A stretch of DNA of 64,000 bases from Liolophura sinensis. Taxonomy: Eukaryota > Mollusca > Polyplacophora > Chitonida > Chitonidae. Of this stretch, positions 23,980 through 36,700 are shown in pieces (positions within the stretch are counted from its first letter, which is position 1; every line of letters begins with the position of its first letter). The stretch lies in assembly GCF_032854445.1 (NCBI RefSeq), contig NC_088300.1, positions 52,984,984 to 53,048,983 on the forward strand. Direction: 5' to 3'. Position numbers and translations under genes: made by a program. The notes below the pieces were generated by a model. The model was not told where the DNA came from. It did not search any database and saw nothing but the letters and a program-made list of their open reading frames with translations.

Positions 23980-24382
23980 ACACTGTAAGAATTGAATGCA
24001 AATATACAGCCTGCAGCACTGTATATTGTTACAGTAAATCAATTAGTAAATATTTTACAGCGCAGTTGTAAATATTTTACAATTTTCCAGCGCAATTCTG
24101 CACCTATGTGGTGTCATTTCACTCTAGTCGATGTGTATTTACATTATTGTCTATAAAACTAGCGGTTTGACAATTTACAGTGCACTTTGCTGTAAATGTA
24201 TACTAGTTTTTCTTGGTAGATATGTAGATTTTGTTAACTTGCAATGGAGTCAACTGATTATTTGCAATGGTATATGTGGAAATATACTATTATTTTGGAT
24301 GTAAATATTAAACATCAAGTCTTGTAAATCTCTAGTGAAAAGAACTGGTCACAAAATTGCCAGTACTTTTCACTACAGTGTA
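23980..24382. mobile_element. MITE-like element with TA-flanked short inverted ends
   Basis: The ends read TA-CACTGTA and TACAGTG-TA, a 7-base inverted repeat flanked by TA as in Tc1/mariner-type non-autonomous elements. The interior is AT-rich with several TGTAAATATTTTACA-like palindromes. The right end contains a 15-base inverted repeat (24334-24348 with 24360-24374, one mismatch, 11-base loop). No transposase ORF is present. Boundaries are inferred from this single copy. Confidence 0.4.
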
Positions 24383-24552
24383 TGAGTGTAACTATACATA
24401 TATTAGAATTCAAGCATTTTTAAAATACATATATACATATAGCCAGAATCTGTTTACGGGACAGCGTACACGTACTCTGTACGCAGTTTTTTAAAAAGTG
24501 GGCGGAAGGAAATGCGCATCATTTATGGTTCATGGAGTAAGGATGTGGGTGT

Positions 24553-24700
24553 ATAAAATCTATGGAAGCCCATCTCGGCCATCATTTAATCGCTGCATCT
24601 CCTTGTAGCGACACGTTCCATTTTACCATCACATTCCGGACGCATCTCTCTCACAGTTCAAATACTTGGATTGTTGCGTTGGCGGATTACAGGTGACCAA
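24553..24700 (+). promoter_or_regulatory. Possible TATA promoter and first exon
   Basis: GTATAAAATC at 24552-24561 is a good TATA box. About 130 bases downstream, GATTACAG-GTGACC resembles an exon end with a donor site. No coding exon that could be joined to it was found, so this is weak. Confidence 0.22.
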
Positions 24701-25919
24701 CTTTTTAAACTTTGAAAAAAATCATAAAAATTGAAAAATTTCACTTTAAAATATATACCTATTCCCTCGTGTTAAGGTGACAGGCCGACAGTGCACAGTT
24801 TTAAGTTAAAATGTTGCGTTGGCGTTTTTCTAGTGGATGTAACAAAAGTAGAAAACCACGCTCACAATATTTCAAAACTAAATTGGTGCATTTCCACCCT
24901 ATTCGTCTGTCATATTGATGGGGCGACAACGCCACTTTATGCAAATCAGGTATGGACGAATAGCTCGATGGCCCCAATGGCCTCCCATCCAAAAAAAAAA
25001 ATTGTCGCTCAGGTTATTTCTTGGGCTTCTTTCATCAGGGCGTGACACTTCAGCATCAAGTAATAAACACATGAAACTCGTTTGGCAAATTTTGTACTAG
25101 TTAAAATTCATTGGCGATATCAAAGTGCAGAAGACTTTGCTCCAGCATGTCGAATGTTTCCTGCTTCACACAAGAAATTGATCCGCGGATATCCGCCAGT
25201 GGCTGAATGAGTAACAGCCTACTTACATTATGACGAGATTATATAATTAGCCATATGGATCATAATTAAAGAAGGCGTGGAAGGTTTAATTTAGTTGTAA
25301 TATACGTGCACTGAATCGAGATGCAGGAACTGGAGTAACACACACTGCAATATAGGCCTATCAGACATTTGACATCAGAATCGTGCATGAGCGTTAACTT
25401 AGACTGCCCGTATAATACAGAAGTTTGAAGAGTTATTATATCTGAATTATATCTGAAAACTGAATTAAACTGTTGAACTTATCCGAAATTCCACAATCCT
25501 TAAATATGCATCGCACTTATGGGACTGATTACCAAGTTATGTTGTAATTAATGTCACGATTTTCCAGTAAACAGAGCTTAATGGATGATGTAAAAAGATG
25601 TCAAGTTATATCATATGACGAGTAGAGGTCGAGAATTCTCGTCTAATGCAGAAGTTGGTTGGTAGTCTCACGCATGGCTACACTAAAAAGCGAATTTTCC
25701 GTGATAAAAGAAACGTTGTTAACCGAAATGTGTGTTTTATACACTACATATATACGCAACTGTTCCCACTGTGCTGACAGTTCACAGACTGTTAAACACA
25801 TCAGAGGCTTGTGGAGACAGCTGGCAATTTGATACGGCTAGAGTGAATGGTAAACATCTGGCTACCAGTAATGTATTCAATCAAAGCCTTGTAAACTCAA
25901 CAAGTGTTCTTGTGACGAG

Positions 25920-26089
25920 AAGCGGTACCTGTGCCGCCAAGGTCTTCCAGCAACATGCGGATGGTCGTGGGGTTCCTCCGGTCTGTGCCCGGTTTCCCCC
26001 CATCATAATGCTGGCCGCCGTCGTGTAAGTGAAATAATCTTGAGTACGGCGTAAAACACCAATCAAATAAACAAATAAAATAAACCTGT
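25920..26089 (+). repeat. SINE family A, 5'-truncated
   Basis: It contains GCGGATGGTCGTGG, TGCCCGGTTTCC, ATAATGCTGGCCGCCGTCGT and GAGTACGGCGTAAAACACC, ending in an AAATAAACAAATAAA tail. This is the 3' body of the tRNA-derived SINE that occurs about ten times in the window. Confidence 0.85.
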
Positions 26090-26339
26090 GCCGCCAAAGC
26101 TCTCCAACCCTGGCGATATACATGATCCAAAACGCGTATCATCGGGGTATCTGTATACACAGACAGGATTTGCGGCATGACAAAAACTTGAACTCCCATG
26201 CTATGTGCTTACACAACGTACCTTCTCTGCAAATGAATAGATTGTGGTCATTTCATTGTTATAAACTGCTTTTGAATCCTAGTTCAGTATTATTGAACTC
26301 GATGAATCACCCTTAAGAGATTCACACTGTTTACATTTA

Positions 26340-26650
26340 CGTGTTGATGCCTCTCTTTTATTATTATTTCGTTGCTGTTTAACGCCATGAACCAATTTTC
26401 CCTTATACGATTGCTGTCAGCTTTATGGGTGCAGGGAACCAGAGTGCCCGCGGTAAACCAAAAACCGCTAAGTTACTTACGAACTTCCCAACGTGTGACA
26501 GACGGATAAGAACACCACACTGCTGCAAGACAAGTGGGTCTTACACCAACATAAGACTGAGTAAACAGCCCTGTAACAGCACCGTACACCACGTTATACT
26601 GTCACCTGGAGACGAACAGTGAGAACAGGGTAGCCTGTAAATTGCCTGTC
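26340..26650 (+). repeat. Repeat family D
   Basis: Shares AACCAGAGTGCCCGCGGTAAA, AGTTACTTACGAACTTCCC and CACGTGTGAC-like blocks with 42800-42960 and 53275-53465. It is probably another short interspersed element. Ends are not defined. Confidence 0.5.
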
Positions 26651-27719
26651 CAAGGCCAGATTTGAACCTGCTTATTAGGAAACGCACATCTTATTCACAT
26701 CCACATCCCGCTACCCTCCCCCAACACAAAAACAACTCTAGGCTAACTCCGGGTTACCCATTAATAATGCCCCAACTTCTCAAAATCGACCAGAAAAGTA
26801 TCTTTTGTAACTATAACGTCAGTCCATTTGTTACATGCGATCTGTTCCGCAACGAGACAACTTTCACCACGGGTATAATCCTAGCTGCAGAAAAATGAAA
26901 AAAAAAAAAATCAAAAACACGCCGATAAGCCGTAAAAAGTAATAAGACCTGCATAATTAGATACTACATCAGTGACTTTACACAACGTATGCATAGTTTC
27001 TAACAGGTGCCCTTCATCCTGTCAGCAATATAGTAACCATAAAAATATTCCGCTTTCCGGACTAGACGAACACTAAATTAAAAATAAGTAATAAATTTAA
27101 GTCATCAAAACCTAAATGATACGCAGAATAGTGATAAATACCAAACTTTATCACATCAATAAAAGTGCATGTGGCATACTTCATTATTTATATTTGGAAT
27201 ATTCGCCTCAAAGCAGTATACACAAATAACAGAAGGGCACATTATCTTATACATAATGAATTTATTATTTTCTCGTATATATACTTTCCCTAACACGTCC
27301 CTGATGGGTTTATACGACACAGTTAGAACTGTGTGTTTTAATTAAGAATAATTAAATAACTATCATCAGACCCGGTTTTGCTTATATATTTTGAGTTCTC
27401 GTTAACGAAAAATGACATAAATGAAAAAGTAATAAATGAAAACTAAAGTTGCATGTCCCATATGCACGTCTGTGTAGTTAAACTGTTCAGCGGATTAACT
27501 GGAAACATTAACAAACATTAAAGCTCCACTTTGGAGGGCGGAAGGGGGATGGTCACTTGGAGCTAGCATCCCTCCACATAACCAAACACTTGTAGTGTAC
27601 AACTTATCTAACAACATATCTATGATCTCTGTCTGCATTCGAAAATGGCAAGCCACACGAATAGGGTTGTTTTCGCGATGCTTTCCTTCATAACGTGCTG
27701 TTGTTACAATATCTTGACT

Positions 27720-28100
27720 GAGCAGTGTGTTGTTCCTGCAACGTTTTGACAAAACAGTGTGTTGTTGCTGCACTGTTGCCACGTAAAAGTTGCTGTTGCT
27801 GCAAAGTTTCCACAGAGCAAAGTGCTGAGCCGCAATGTTACCACAGAACTGCGTGCTGTTGTTGCAATGCTACCACAGAACCGCGTGTTGTTGCAATGTT
27901 ACCACAGAACTGCGTGCTGTTGCTGCAATGTTTCCACAGAGCAAAGTACTGAGCCGCATTGTTACCACAGAACAGCGTGCTGTTGCTGCAATGTTACCAC
28001 AGAACCGCGTGCTGTTGTTGCAATGTTTCCACAGAGCAAAGTGCTGAGCCGCAATGTTACCACAGAACAGCGTACTGTTGACCCACTGCTGCCACATAGC
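27720..28100 (+). repeat. 31-33-bp tandem array of two interleaved unit types
   Basis: Units of the form TACCACAGAACCGCGTGCTG plus TTGTTGCAATG alternate with TTCCACAGAGCAAAGTGCTG plus AGCCGCAATG. About ten units are present. Cys-rich ORFs in all plus frames and one minus frame follow from the repeat and are not genes. Confidence 0.9.
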
Positions 28101-29962
28101 ACGATGCCGTTCCTTTGCACCATAATGTTCAATAGTCAAAAGTTGAACTATATGAATGACAGGGAATTTTTTTATTAAAATTAATATACTAAGTCTTATC
28201 AAAGTTGGTCCAGCTGTAAATAAAGTTACTTTTTACGTAGGCTTTATATTTGTAGCGTTAAAGAGGCGGGTAACTTGACATAAAGCTAAAATTGTTCCCA
28301 TCCTGAAAGAACAAGTCAAAAAATTTGCCGTGAACGCGGTCATAACTATTTGTACGTTGTGGTTCCATGCAATGAAAAGTCCAAAAACCTCCAAACATCA
28401 CAAGAAGGTTCAGAAAATCAATAAAAGTTATGGGATATTTATAAAATTAGTATATTAAAAAGAAAACAAAATCATAGAAAATAGTCATATTCACTTAAAA
28501 TTTCCACAAAACTGAAAGCAATCTTTAAGGCGATATACTCATACCAGTCTGTAGAACATTCTATGTTTATCACACCAGCAATTAAACTTAAGTTCTCTTA
28601 GTCAAAATACCTCAATAATTATTCTAAATAACGCCTACTGTAGTAATATGCAGATCAATGATGTAAATAAAATTTGAGAAAGATGAGGTAGGGAATGAAG
28701 CACGTACATGTCTACTAAACTGCATGGAACAATATTTAGCTGCAATTCACAACAAAACTCAAATAAACTGCTAGAACATGTTTGCTAATTCTTCTACAGG
28801 TACCAATAATGTGGAGTTGCATCCTGACTTCCCTATTCAACTTGATACTGACTAAACCTTCGCCTGCAAACTTCTCTTCAGAATCACATTAAGGATTAAA
28901 ACGGATATAAAACACCTAATGACGCAATGATCTCGACAGTAATAGGAAAAGACCTCTAAAAATCGAAGTAGGTATCACTAAATAAATCACTTAAAACTAC
29001 ACATAAATGGACTTTCATTAATTTTTTCAAATTTTTGTGAAAAGAGTTAAAGGTGCTCAAACACTCGAATTTTTGGAACTATGATGTCAAAGGACGTATA
29101 TCCAATTCTAATCACAACACTGAATGTTGGAATGAACTCTTTTTACCTATGAGTAAAAGCTTACTGCAATAATGTTCCCAAAAATTAATTCCTTACATCC
29201 TCCCTTCCTTCAGGAAAGAAAGATGATGTGACGTCAGAGTTTCTACATATCGTCAGTATGGCTCACAAATCCCACCATAGTATTCAAATATTTGAATGCC
29301 TTTCAACACTCTTAAAAAAATCTGAAAAAATAATTGGAAGTCTTTTTACGTATGGTTTCCAGTTGCCTGTATGATGAACCTTACTTCATATTTTACCTTT
29401 CTTTTATTGCATATGTTATTTTATATGTCTTTTACCTTTTTGGAGTAACTGGTTCAAAACCCAGAGAGGTCTCAGCCAATTTTCAGCATTAGAATCTTTG
29501 CTATACTGAGAATGTATACATCTGAAATAATGATAAATACTGTTAAATAAAAATCAGCAAACAATTGGTAATCCAACGCCAAATAAAGCAAAAAAAACAA
29601 TGCAATATAAGCGTAATCTAAATCCAAAACCTGCTGGAAAATATGAACACAGATGCTACAAGTTATCAGAGAAAATTCAAGCCATGGTTCCATGAACTAC
29701 GTGTTAACAAAAGTGTCAATGAAAAGCATTGTCCAGCATAGAAAAAAAAACACATTGTTAAACTGATTCATTATTACAGTCAATAAATATATTTTATATT
29801 TCTTTAGTTACCTTTGTTTTTGTTTTTTTTCAAAGTTTCTACCACTACAGGTTTCATCATTCCTGAGGTTTGAATAATATGCAAGAAGTGATTTGAAGTG
29901 GACAGTTCTACTGACTCCCGACATGAATGTATATATTCATTCTGTCATCACTTTTAGCTCTG

Positions 29963-29963
<1 letters not shown>

Positions 29964-30005
<42 letters not shown>
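29964..30005. repeat. (TA)n microsatellite
   Basis: An uninterrupted TA run of about 40 bases, downstream of the IDE stop codon. Confidence 0.95.
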
Positions 30006-30007
<2 letters not shown>

Positions 30008-30656
30008 TCCTGCTGACCTCAAAATGATTTTTAAAAATAAAACGTCCTATCCCATCATAAGGTGAAGTTTATCCTGTAAACTTTTTTGTCCAAATAATCA
30101 TCGACACAATAGGCCTACCCTTGAATTTTGATAAAGTTACAGATCTGCATACATATAATCATTAAATTAAATTCATTTACGGAGACAGTCTGCCTCTCTA
30201 AATTTTCTACAGGCCAGAAAACTTGCCAAAATATTTCTGCAATATGAGGCTTAGGTCTCTCTACTGCTCAGCAATCTGTATTAGGGGATTTTAAGAAACG
30301 TTCTAAAATTCTTACATGTAATTTAACAGCTATGAACACATTTTGAATTAGACTACATACATTAAAAATTTTCTATAATTTTGGCACTGATTTATGCACT
30401 CTCTACCTTGTGCTCTGGCTTCTGCCAAATCAATGTACCTTATTAGCTTAAAATGCCTATCTCTCTTTCTAAAGAGGAAATGCTACACACGTGCAATACA
30501 ACCATGAATGTCTGCCGTAAGGGCATTGTAAGAAGGCCAGTTATTCTGTCAGTTGTTTCCTGCCAAATCTTGTTTACTCCACCCTGAGGAGACCACGCCG
30601 ACCATTCAGGTGAGATCAAGTTGACCAATCAGCTTCCTCATTGTATTTCGGTCTCA

Positions 30657-30755
30657 TTACAGTTTGGACTTTGCTTTGATGTCGATGAATGGCTTGGCCA
30701 GTGGATACAGTCCCAGCTCTCTCTTAAATGCATGCTCATCTGTGATTATACATGG
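30657..30755 (-). CDS. IDE: IDE exon 29: C-terminus ending SKL
   Basis: The acceptor CTTTTTAG is followed by 32 codons, including [17 protein letters not shown], and the stop TAA at 30657-30659. The last three residues are Ser-Lys-Leu, the consensus type-1 peroxisomal targeting signal; vertebrate IDE ends in a similar AKL. No AATAAA is seen in the first several hundred bases after the stop. The nearest one I noticed is around 29403-29408, so the 3' UTR end is not assigned. Confidence 0.92.
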   Translation of the reverse strand, partial: PCIITDEHAFKRELGLYPLAKPFIDIKAKSKL

Positions 30756-33700
30756 CTAAAAAGAAATAAATTTACACAAAATATTACCTGTAAATATACA
30801 AACTAGATAACTTGAATGAATGGGATTTTATGTCGTACTTAACAATTTTTCTGTCAAATGACGACAAAGAGTTAATAAGGTGTGTGTACATATAATGTGT
30901 CTTCTTGTGAAAGGGGGAGTCTAAGCTCCTGCCGCCACTGAAGTATCATGCCGAAGAAACCAGGCATAACACCTCACACAGCCACATTATATGGACACTG
31001 GACCAGCCACGGTAGCACAGTTGGCAGACATCGGCTTTAGGAGGCGTTAGATCCAGGGTCAACCTGGGTCGAGTCACACCTAAGACCTTAAAAGAGGACG
31101 TTGTAACTTCCTTGCTTGGCATTCAGCATGAAAGGGATAGTGCAACGACTGGTTGACCTGCATCAGTATAATGGTTCGAGCGGGGCAGCTTACTTGCCTT
31201 CGGTAAGTCGTCTCAGTGAAGAGCCATGGAAATCTGTCCTGCAACCAGTGGGCACATTGCATGCACTCTAAGGCCTCAGAAAGAGAAGAGTTGTTATGTA
31301 CGACATCAAACCCATTCACTCATTCACTCTATACTAACACTGGGCCAACCAGTTCTGTTACCCTAATCCCTCAGTGCTGAGTGCCAAGGGGTGCAGCAAC
31401 AAGTAGTAAGTCTTTGGTATGACCCAACCCAGGTTTGATCCCAAGTCTCCCAACTTTAAGGCGGACGTTCTAACCCATCAGACCACCACAGGGGTTGAAA
31501 TAAGTTGATAACAAGGGCTTTATTCATTCTTGTTAAAACACGGCCTCCCTCAACAGTAGGCTCTACTGATGAGGGAGTTGCTAAAGACTGAAATCATTGT
31601 AAACACGCACAAAAGCGAGGTGCAAGAACATGTTTACTGACAATGTAGAGATGACGAAGGTATTTTGTTAGATGGATAACAGACAAACCAAAGAAGAACA
31701 AGCTCAGTAGCTTCCATGTCCACTGTGTTTAAATATGTTTTATTATGAAACAAACTGTTCTTCTCAGCATGTGTATGTTAAAGAGGAGCCACTGTCTAAG
31801 TATCTGATCAAAATATCGTGTTCACAGCGGGGAAAAAAAGAGTGGCTGAAATCAGTCCCACTTGTCCTTTCACCAACTTCAAGCTGCTGAGTGAATATGA
31901 ACCTGATTGATTGAAAACTGGTACAGATATCTTGTTCAAAAGGACACACACCTGGAAAACATTCTCATGTCCATTTGCAACTGTCATCAAGGTGTGCAAC
32001 TGAGAGCTTTTCATACCTTTTAATTCCATCCACGGAAACTTCCACAGTGAGTCTGGTTAATTCTACATGTACATGGACATACCAAATAACGACCACTTTA
32101 GGTCTCTTACATTCATATGTGTGATTATTGTGACAGTTGCATAATATGTATGTGATTTAACCATGTAATCTATTACGTATTATTTATTTATTTATTTGAT
32201 TGGTGTTTTACGCCGTACTCAAGAATATTTCACTTATATGACGGTGGCCAGCATTATGGTGGATGGAAACCGGGCAGAGCCCGGGGGAAACCCACGACCA
32301 TCCGCAGGTTGCTGAGACCTTCCCATTTACGGCCGGAGAGGAAGCCAGCATGAGCTGGACTTGAACTCACAGCAACTGCATTTGTGGGAGACTCCTGGGT
32401 CACTGCACTGCGCTAGCGTGCTAACCAACTGAACCACGGAGGCCCCCGTAATCTATTACATAAATGTATTTGGTAGGTCACGGTAAAATGGACATATTCA
32501 ACTGATATTGTTGAATTTTACATTCCAATTAGTTTTGAGGTATTATTACATGGCTTTACTCTTTTGTGAACAAAAAGGGAATGGTGATGGTTGTGAATGA
32601 CAATATTACTAATTTCTACTCACCTCACAAAGGGAAGGCACTGGGAGTAGACCATCTTGAACATTCTGTGCTGACAGAGTTGTGTCCTCTTGTTTAATTT
32701 CTTGAGGCGCTGTTGACAGGACGTGGATGGACAACTTATGTCTTTTCGGTGCATCATGGGCTAAATTCTCCTGAAAAACCAGTAGAAACATCAGATTCCA
32801 AGCTCTTCTTCATCATACACATCGAATCTTGTCGAGGATGACTGCCAATAATTGTAGACATTAGTAAAAGCATTTTCATATATTCAATGAATTAAATGAA
32901 GTCTAAACCAAAAATTAACAGATCTGCAAACTTTTGTATAACATGAGAACATACAACAGATGTAAGTACCTGAATTATAACAATTACTTTTCCACGTAAA
33001 TTTACACACAAACATACATCAAATGAAATGCTATATATTAAGATATTAAAGCTTACTAAGGCCGGAGAATTTAATCACCTTATAAAATTTGTACAAGTCG
33101 TCCTTCGTCAACGTCATCAGATGTGCCACTTCAATGTTATCTGTCAAGAACAACATTTTAATATCATGTGGTGGTTTTTTTAGAGAGATATGATTATCTG
33201 TGTTCAGGCGAAACTGTTGTTCATGTAGATTGATAGGGCCTACTGACTTTAATTCTCAATGATAAATATGAAGCTAAATTAAGAATCAAATTGAATCTGT
33301 GACAGTTTAATATACATGTATCTTCAAAACAGAGAACTCTCCACAAAGCTGAAATAATGTAGAGGCTAAGACTTATGGGATCTTGCTTAGCCCAAGATCA
33401 AATCAGCAAGTATTAAGTTTTACCTCATGCAAATCAATTTTTTATTTTGGAAATCAATTCCAAAGTAAAATGTAATCTATAATTGTGAGAAGTCTTAGAG
33501 AGGGCATTTTTTTGTATACACATGTGACAATGAACAATTACAAACAAAAATATCATTTGAGAGGACAACAAGACCCTGCCTACCTCTGTCAAAGTTGTAC
33601 TGTTGTGAGAGGATCTCTGACCACAACCTGCCATTCTGCTCAGACATTTTCTTGGGCAGTTCATTTCTTTTGGCTGCCAGAGCTTTGACATGACGCTCAA

Positions 33701-36700
33701 ACTCCTGATCATTCATTTCCTGCAGACACGTCTGCGAACATGACAAATCCAATTTTGCTTCATTAGTATTTATTTATTTATTTGATAGTTGGTTAATACT
33801 ATAAATTTTTACTTATGCAATGATGGTCAGTTTAATAGGTGGAGAGTCTAACCTACTGCCCAAAAAGACATGGAGAAAATTTTCTCTCTTAAATTTATTT
33901 CCAGCAAATGCCTGAAACACAATTAGGAAGAGAAAAAACAAGGAAGAAATAATAATGAAAACACACTTAGAATTACAACTGTCACTAAAATCGTAGCCTG
34001 ATTTTCTGTTTAGCATTAAATGCACCTATCATGTATGCAGCTATGAGGCTAGAGACACATGACATACTGAATTTGAGTTGGAATCTGGCTAAAGGATCTA
34101 TTATACAGTACCCTGAATCAACAAATTAACTGTTTTATTACATGTGTATTAACTGACCTCCATACTGTGCAGGAAAGCTTCCACTCGACTCTCCAGGTAT
34201 GCTGGCTCGCGATCTGATTGGATGATGACACGTAAGCCCTGGACACCACTGTGGCGACGCAGACCACTGAACACAATGTACCCTGCAAAGTGGAATATCA
34301 CAGCTATATATATACAGCACAATAAGAACTAAGCTTATTAAAGCCTTGTTTATACAACTTCATTATGAAATGAATTTATTTAAGATTAGGAAAATCACGC
34401 ATTTGTCTGTTTTTCAAACTTTTGTCTGATTTAACATAACAGGCTACATACTGTAATCCATAACAAATGACCCTAGGTTCCCAAACACTTAGATGTCATC
34501 AATTATAGCTCACACTAGTCTACCTGATTGGACAACAAGGTTGCACTTCTATGTCATTATTTATAGAAACCTGAGAAGGCTTTGTTTCTTAATCAAAATT
34601 TGATTATAATTTAAAAGTCATAAATTAATGTTTTGAACATAGCTGGCAATCATAACTGGCATGAGCACATTTCTGTACTTTCACACAGCAAATCTTAACA
34701 GATTCTTTCCTTGTAAGTATTACTCAGTTTAATAACAGTATCATCGCAGTTTATCAAATATCACATGATTAATCAACATCAGGTGTTTCTCCACACCTAC
34801 ATGTACACCAATGAAATACTCCATCACACAGATCATACATGACCTGTCACCCACAAGAACAGCCTGTCAAAGCGGACAGCACCACCCCGCCATCATCCTG
34901 GTCATTACATACCAGCTGCTCCAAAGCACGGCTCTCCAATAACCTGGCAGAAAAGCTCCAGTAACATGTTACTGCAGGTGTCCACAATCTGCCCCTCCCC
35001 CCACACCTATGTCCGTACGTACCCAACTGCTCCTTAGTCCTGAGCACTGTAAAACACGGCTCCCCAATCACCTGGCAGAAGAGCTCCAGTAAGACGTTAC
35101 TGTTAGTATCTTGTAGTCCACACTGGTAGTAGATCTCTATACAGGAGCTGCTGTGTACTGTGTTTGTCTTCTTGTACACATAGTAACAACCTAGTCACAA
35201 CATACAGAAAGGCTGCTGGTTGGTGAAAGACACACAGGCAGTTTTAGAATAGAACACCACTCTTTTGAATGGGCAGAAACCTAGCCTTCGTCATTGTAAA
35301 TACCATTAGTCAACGTCAGAGAAGTGCATACTGTATGTTTATCAAAACCGGAATCCCAGTGAAAGGCATTCTCATACATATTCCATTCACTATTACTTAC
35401 ATGTGATACAGCTTACATGTAATTATGCAATTAAAAATAAAAAAGATGCTACCTTTAGACAGGCTTCCTATGATAAACATATTATATATATTCAAAAGTT
35501 GGCAACCCTATTTCAAACTGACTTAGAATGAATGAAACAGGGGCTGAAGGGACATAGGAACATTTACTGCATTATAACAACTAGCAAAGTCATCTTATCC
35601 ACAATAATGTAACATAGGCATTAAAATGAGGACAAATACTACAAAGTCATTGTATGTTGCTCCCTGCCTACAACGTACACTCACCATCAGGAAGCTGTAC
35701 TTCTCTGAATCTCTTGTACTGGCTGGGTACCAGGGGTTTAGTATGACATGTCTCCTTAAGCACGCCCTCCACAATTCCCAACATCTCCACAGCATGCTGT
35801 GATGTCAGTGAGAAGCAATTAGCAGGGTTGAGAAATATGGGGTGCATACTTGTTGCAATGCCGCCATGCATTTGACTGTGCAAACCTTGTACAAAACCTC
35901 AATCATATGCACAGTGTACATGTCCAATTATTTTAAACATTTCATAAGTTTCATGATTACCTCATACATGCTTGATACCTGATAACAGATAAAACGAGTT
36001 CATATGTACATTTGGCTGTTCAGAAATTTACAGCATTCAAATTATTTTCTGTGCCCCTGCTATCTACATGTGGGGAAAATGTGTGCTTGTAACATATTTT
36101 TCTCTAAATCTGATTTGATTCTTTAGTAGAGCACAAGCTTGCCATGCCGAGAAGCTGAAAATTTAACATTCACACAATCTATTGTGAAAATTATGAATTG
36201 GAATTCACAACAAAGAATTCACTCTTAACAGAATATCCGCCATTATAGCCTTTTACAGTGGACTCTAGCTGTACAGTATTTTGTTTACTGCTCACACACC
36301 TAGATACACACTGATTCATGTGTACATAGAGAAGTTGTAGATATTACCTGTTTAGTGGCATTGCCGTAGACCAGAGCCTCAACATAGAGTTTTGACAACA
36401 AGCGTGGAATGAAAGCCTTCAGATTCTCAAACGTCACCTCTGTGAAGACAGGCAAATACATAACCAATAACTACACTAAAAGTAAATATTAAATAAATAC
36501 ATGTATTGACCTAAGTTACTTGCAAAAGTGAAGACTCCTTGACAGTGTTATTTGGCCTGGCCCTGCCCCTAAAATCTTCACCATGTGTTATGTCATGTAG
36601 AGTTGTGCTTACTACTTACTACACTGAAGCAGTCTTGGCAAAACAAAACAGCTGTGTGTCATTTGCCAGTGGGAAGGTCTGTCAGTCTTCCAGAATAATG

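Larger units (their letters stand above)
18165..30656. other. Intergenic region between the MAM and IDE genes
   Basis: About 12.5 kb without a recognisable coding exon on either strand. ORFs up to 118 residues exist (22558-22914) but lack domain-like composition and splice context. It holds a MITE-like element, three small tandem arrays or microsatellites, one SINE A, one family D repeat and a possible TATA promoter, each listed separately. The segment of about 26900-29900 is very AT-rich. Confidence 0.5.

Noticed and set aside
27725-28202. Cys-rich repeat ORFs up to 139 residues
   Set aside because: They are open in three plus frames and one minus frame of a 31-33-bp array, so composition is set by the repeat and not by selection on protein.
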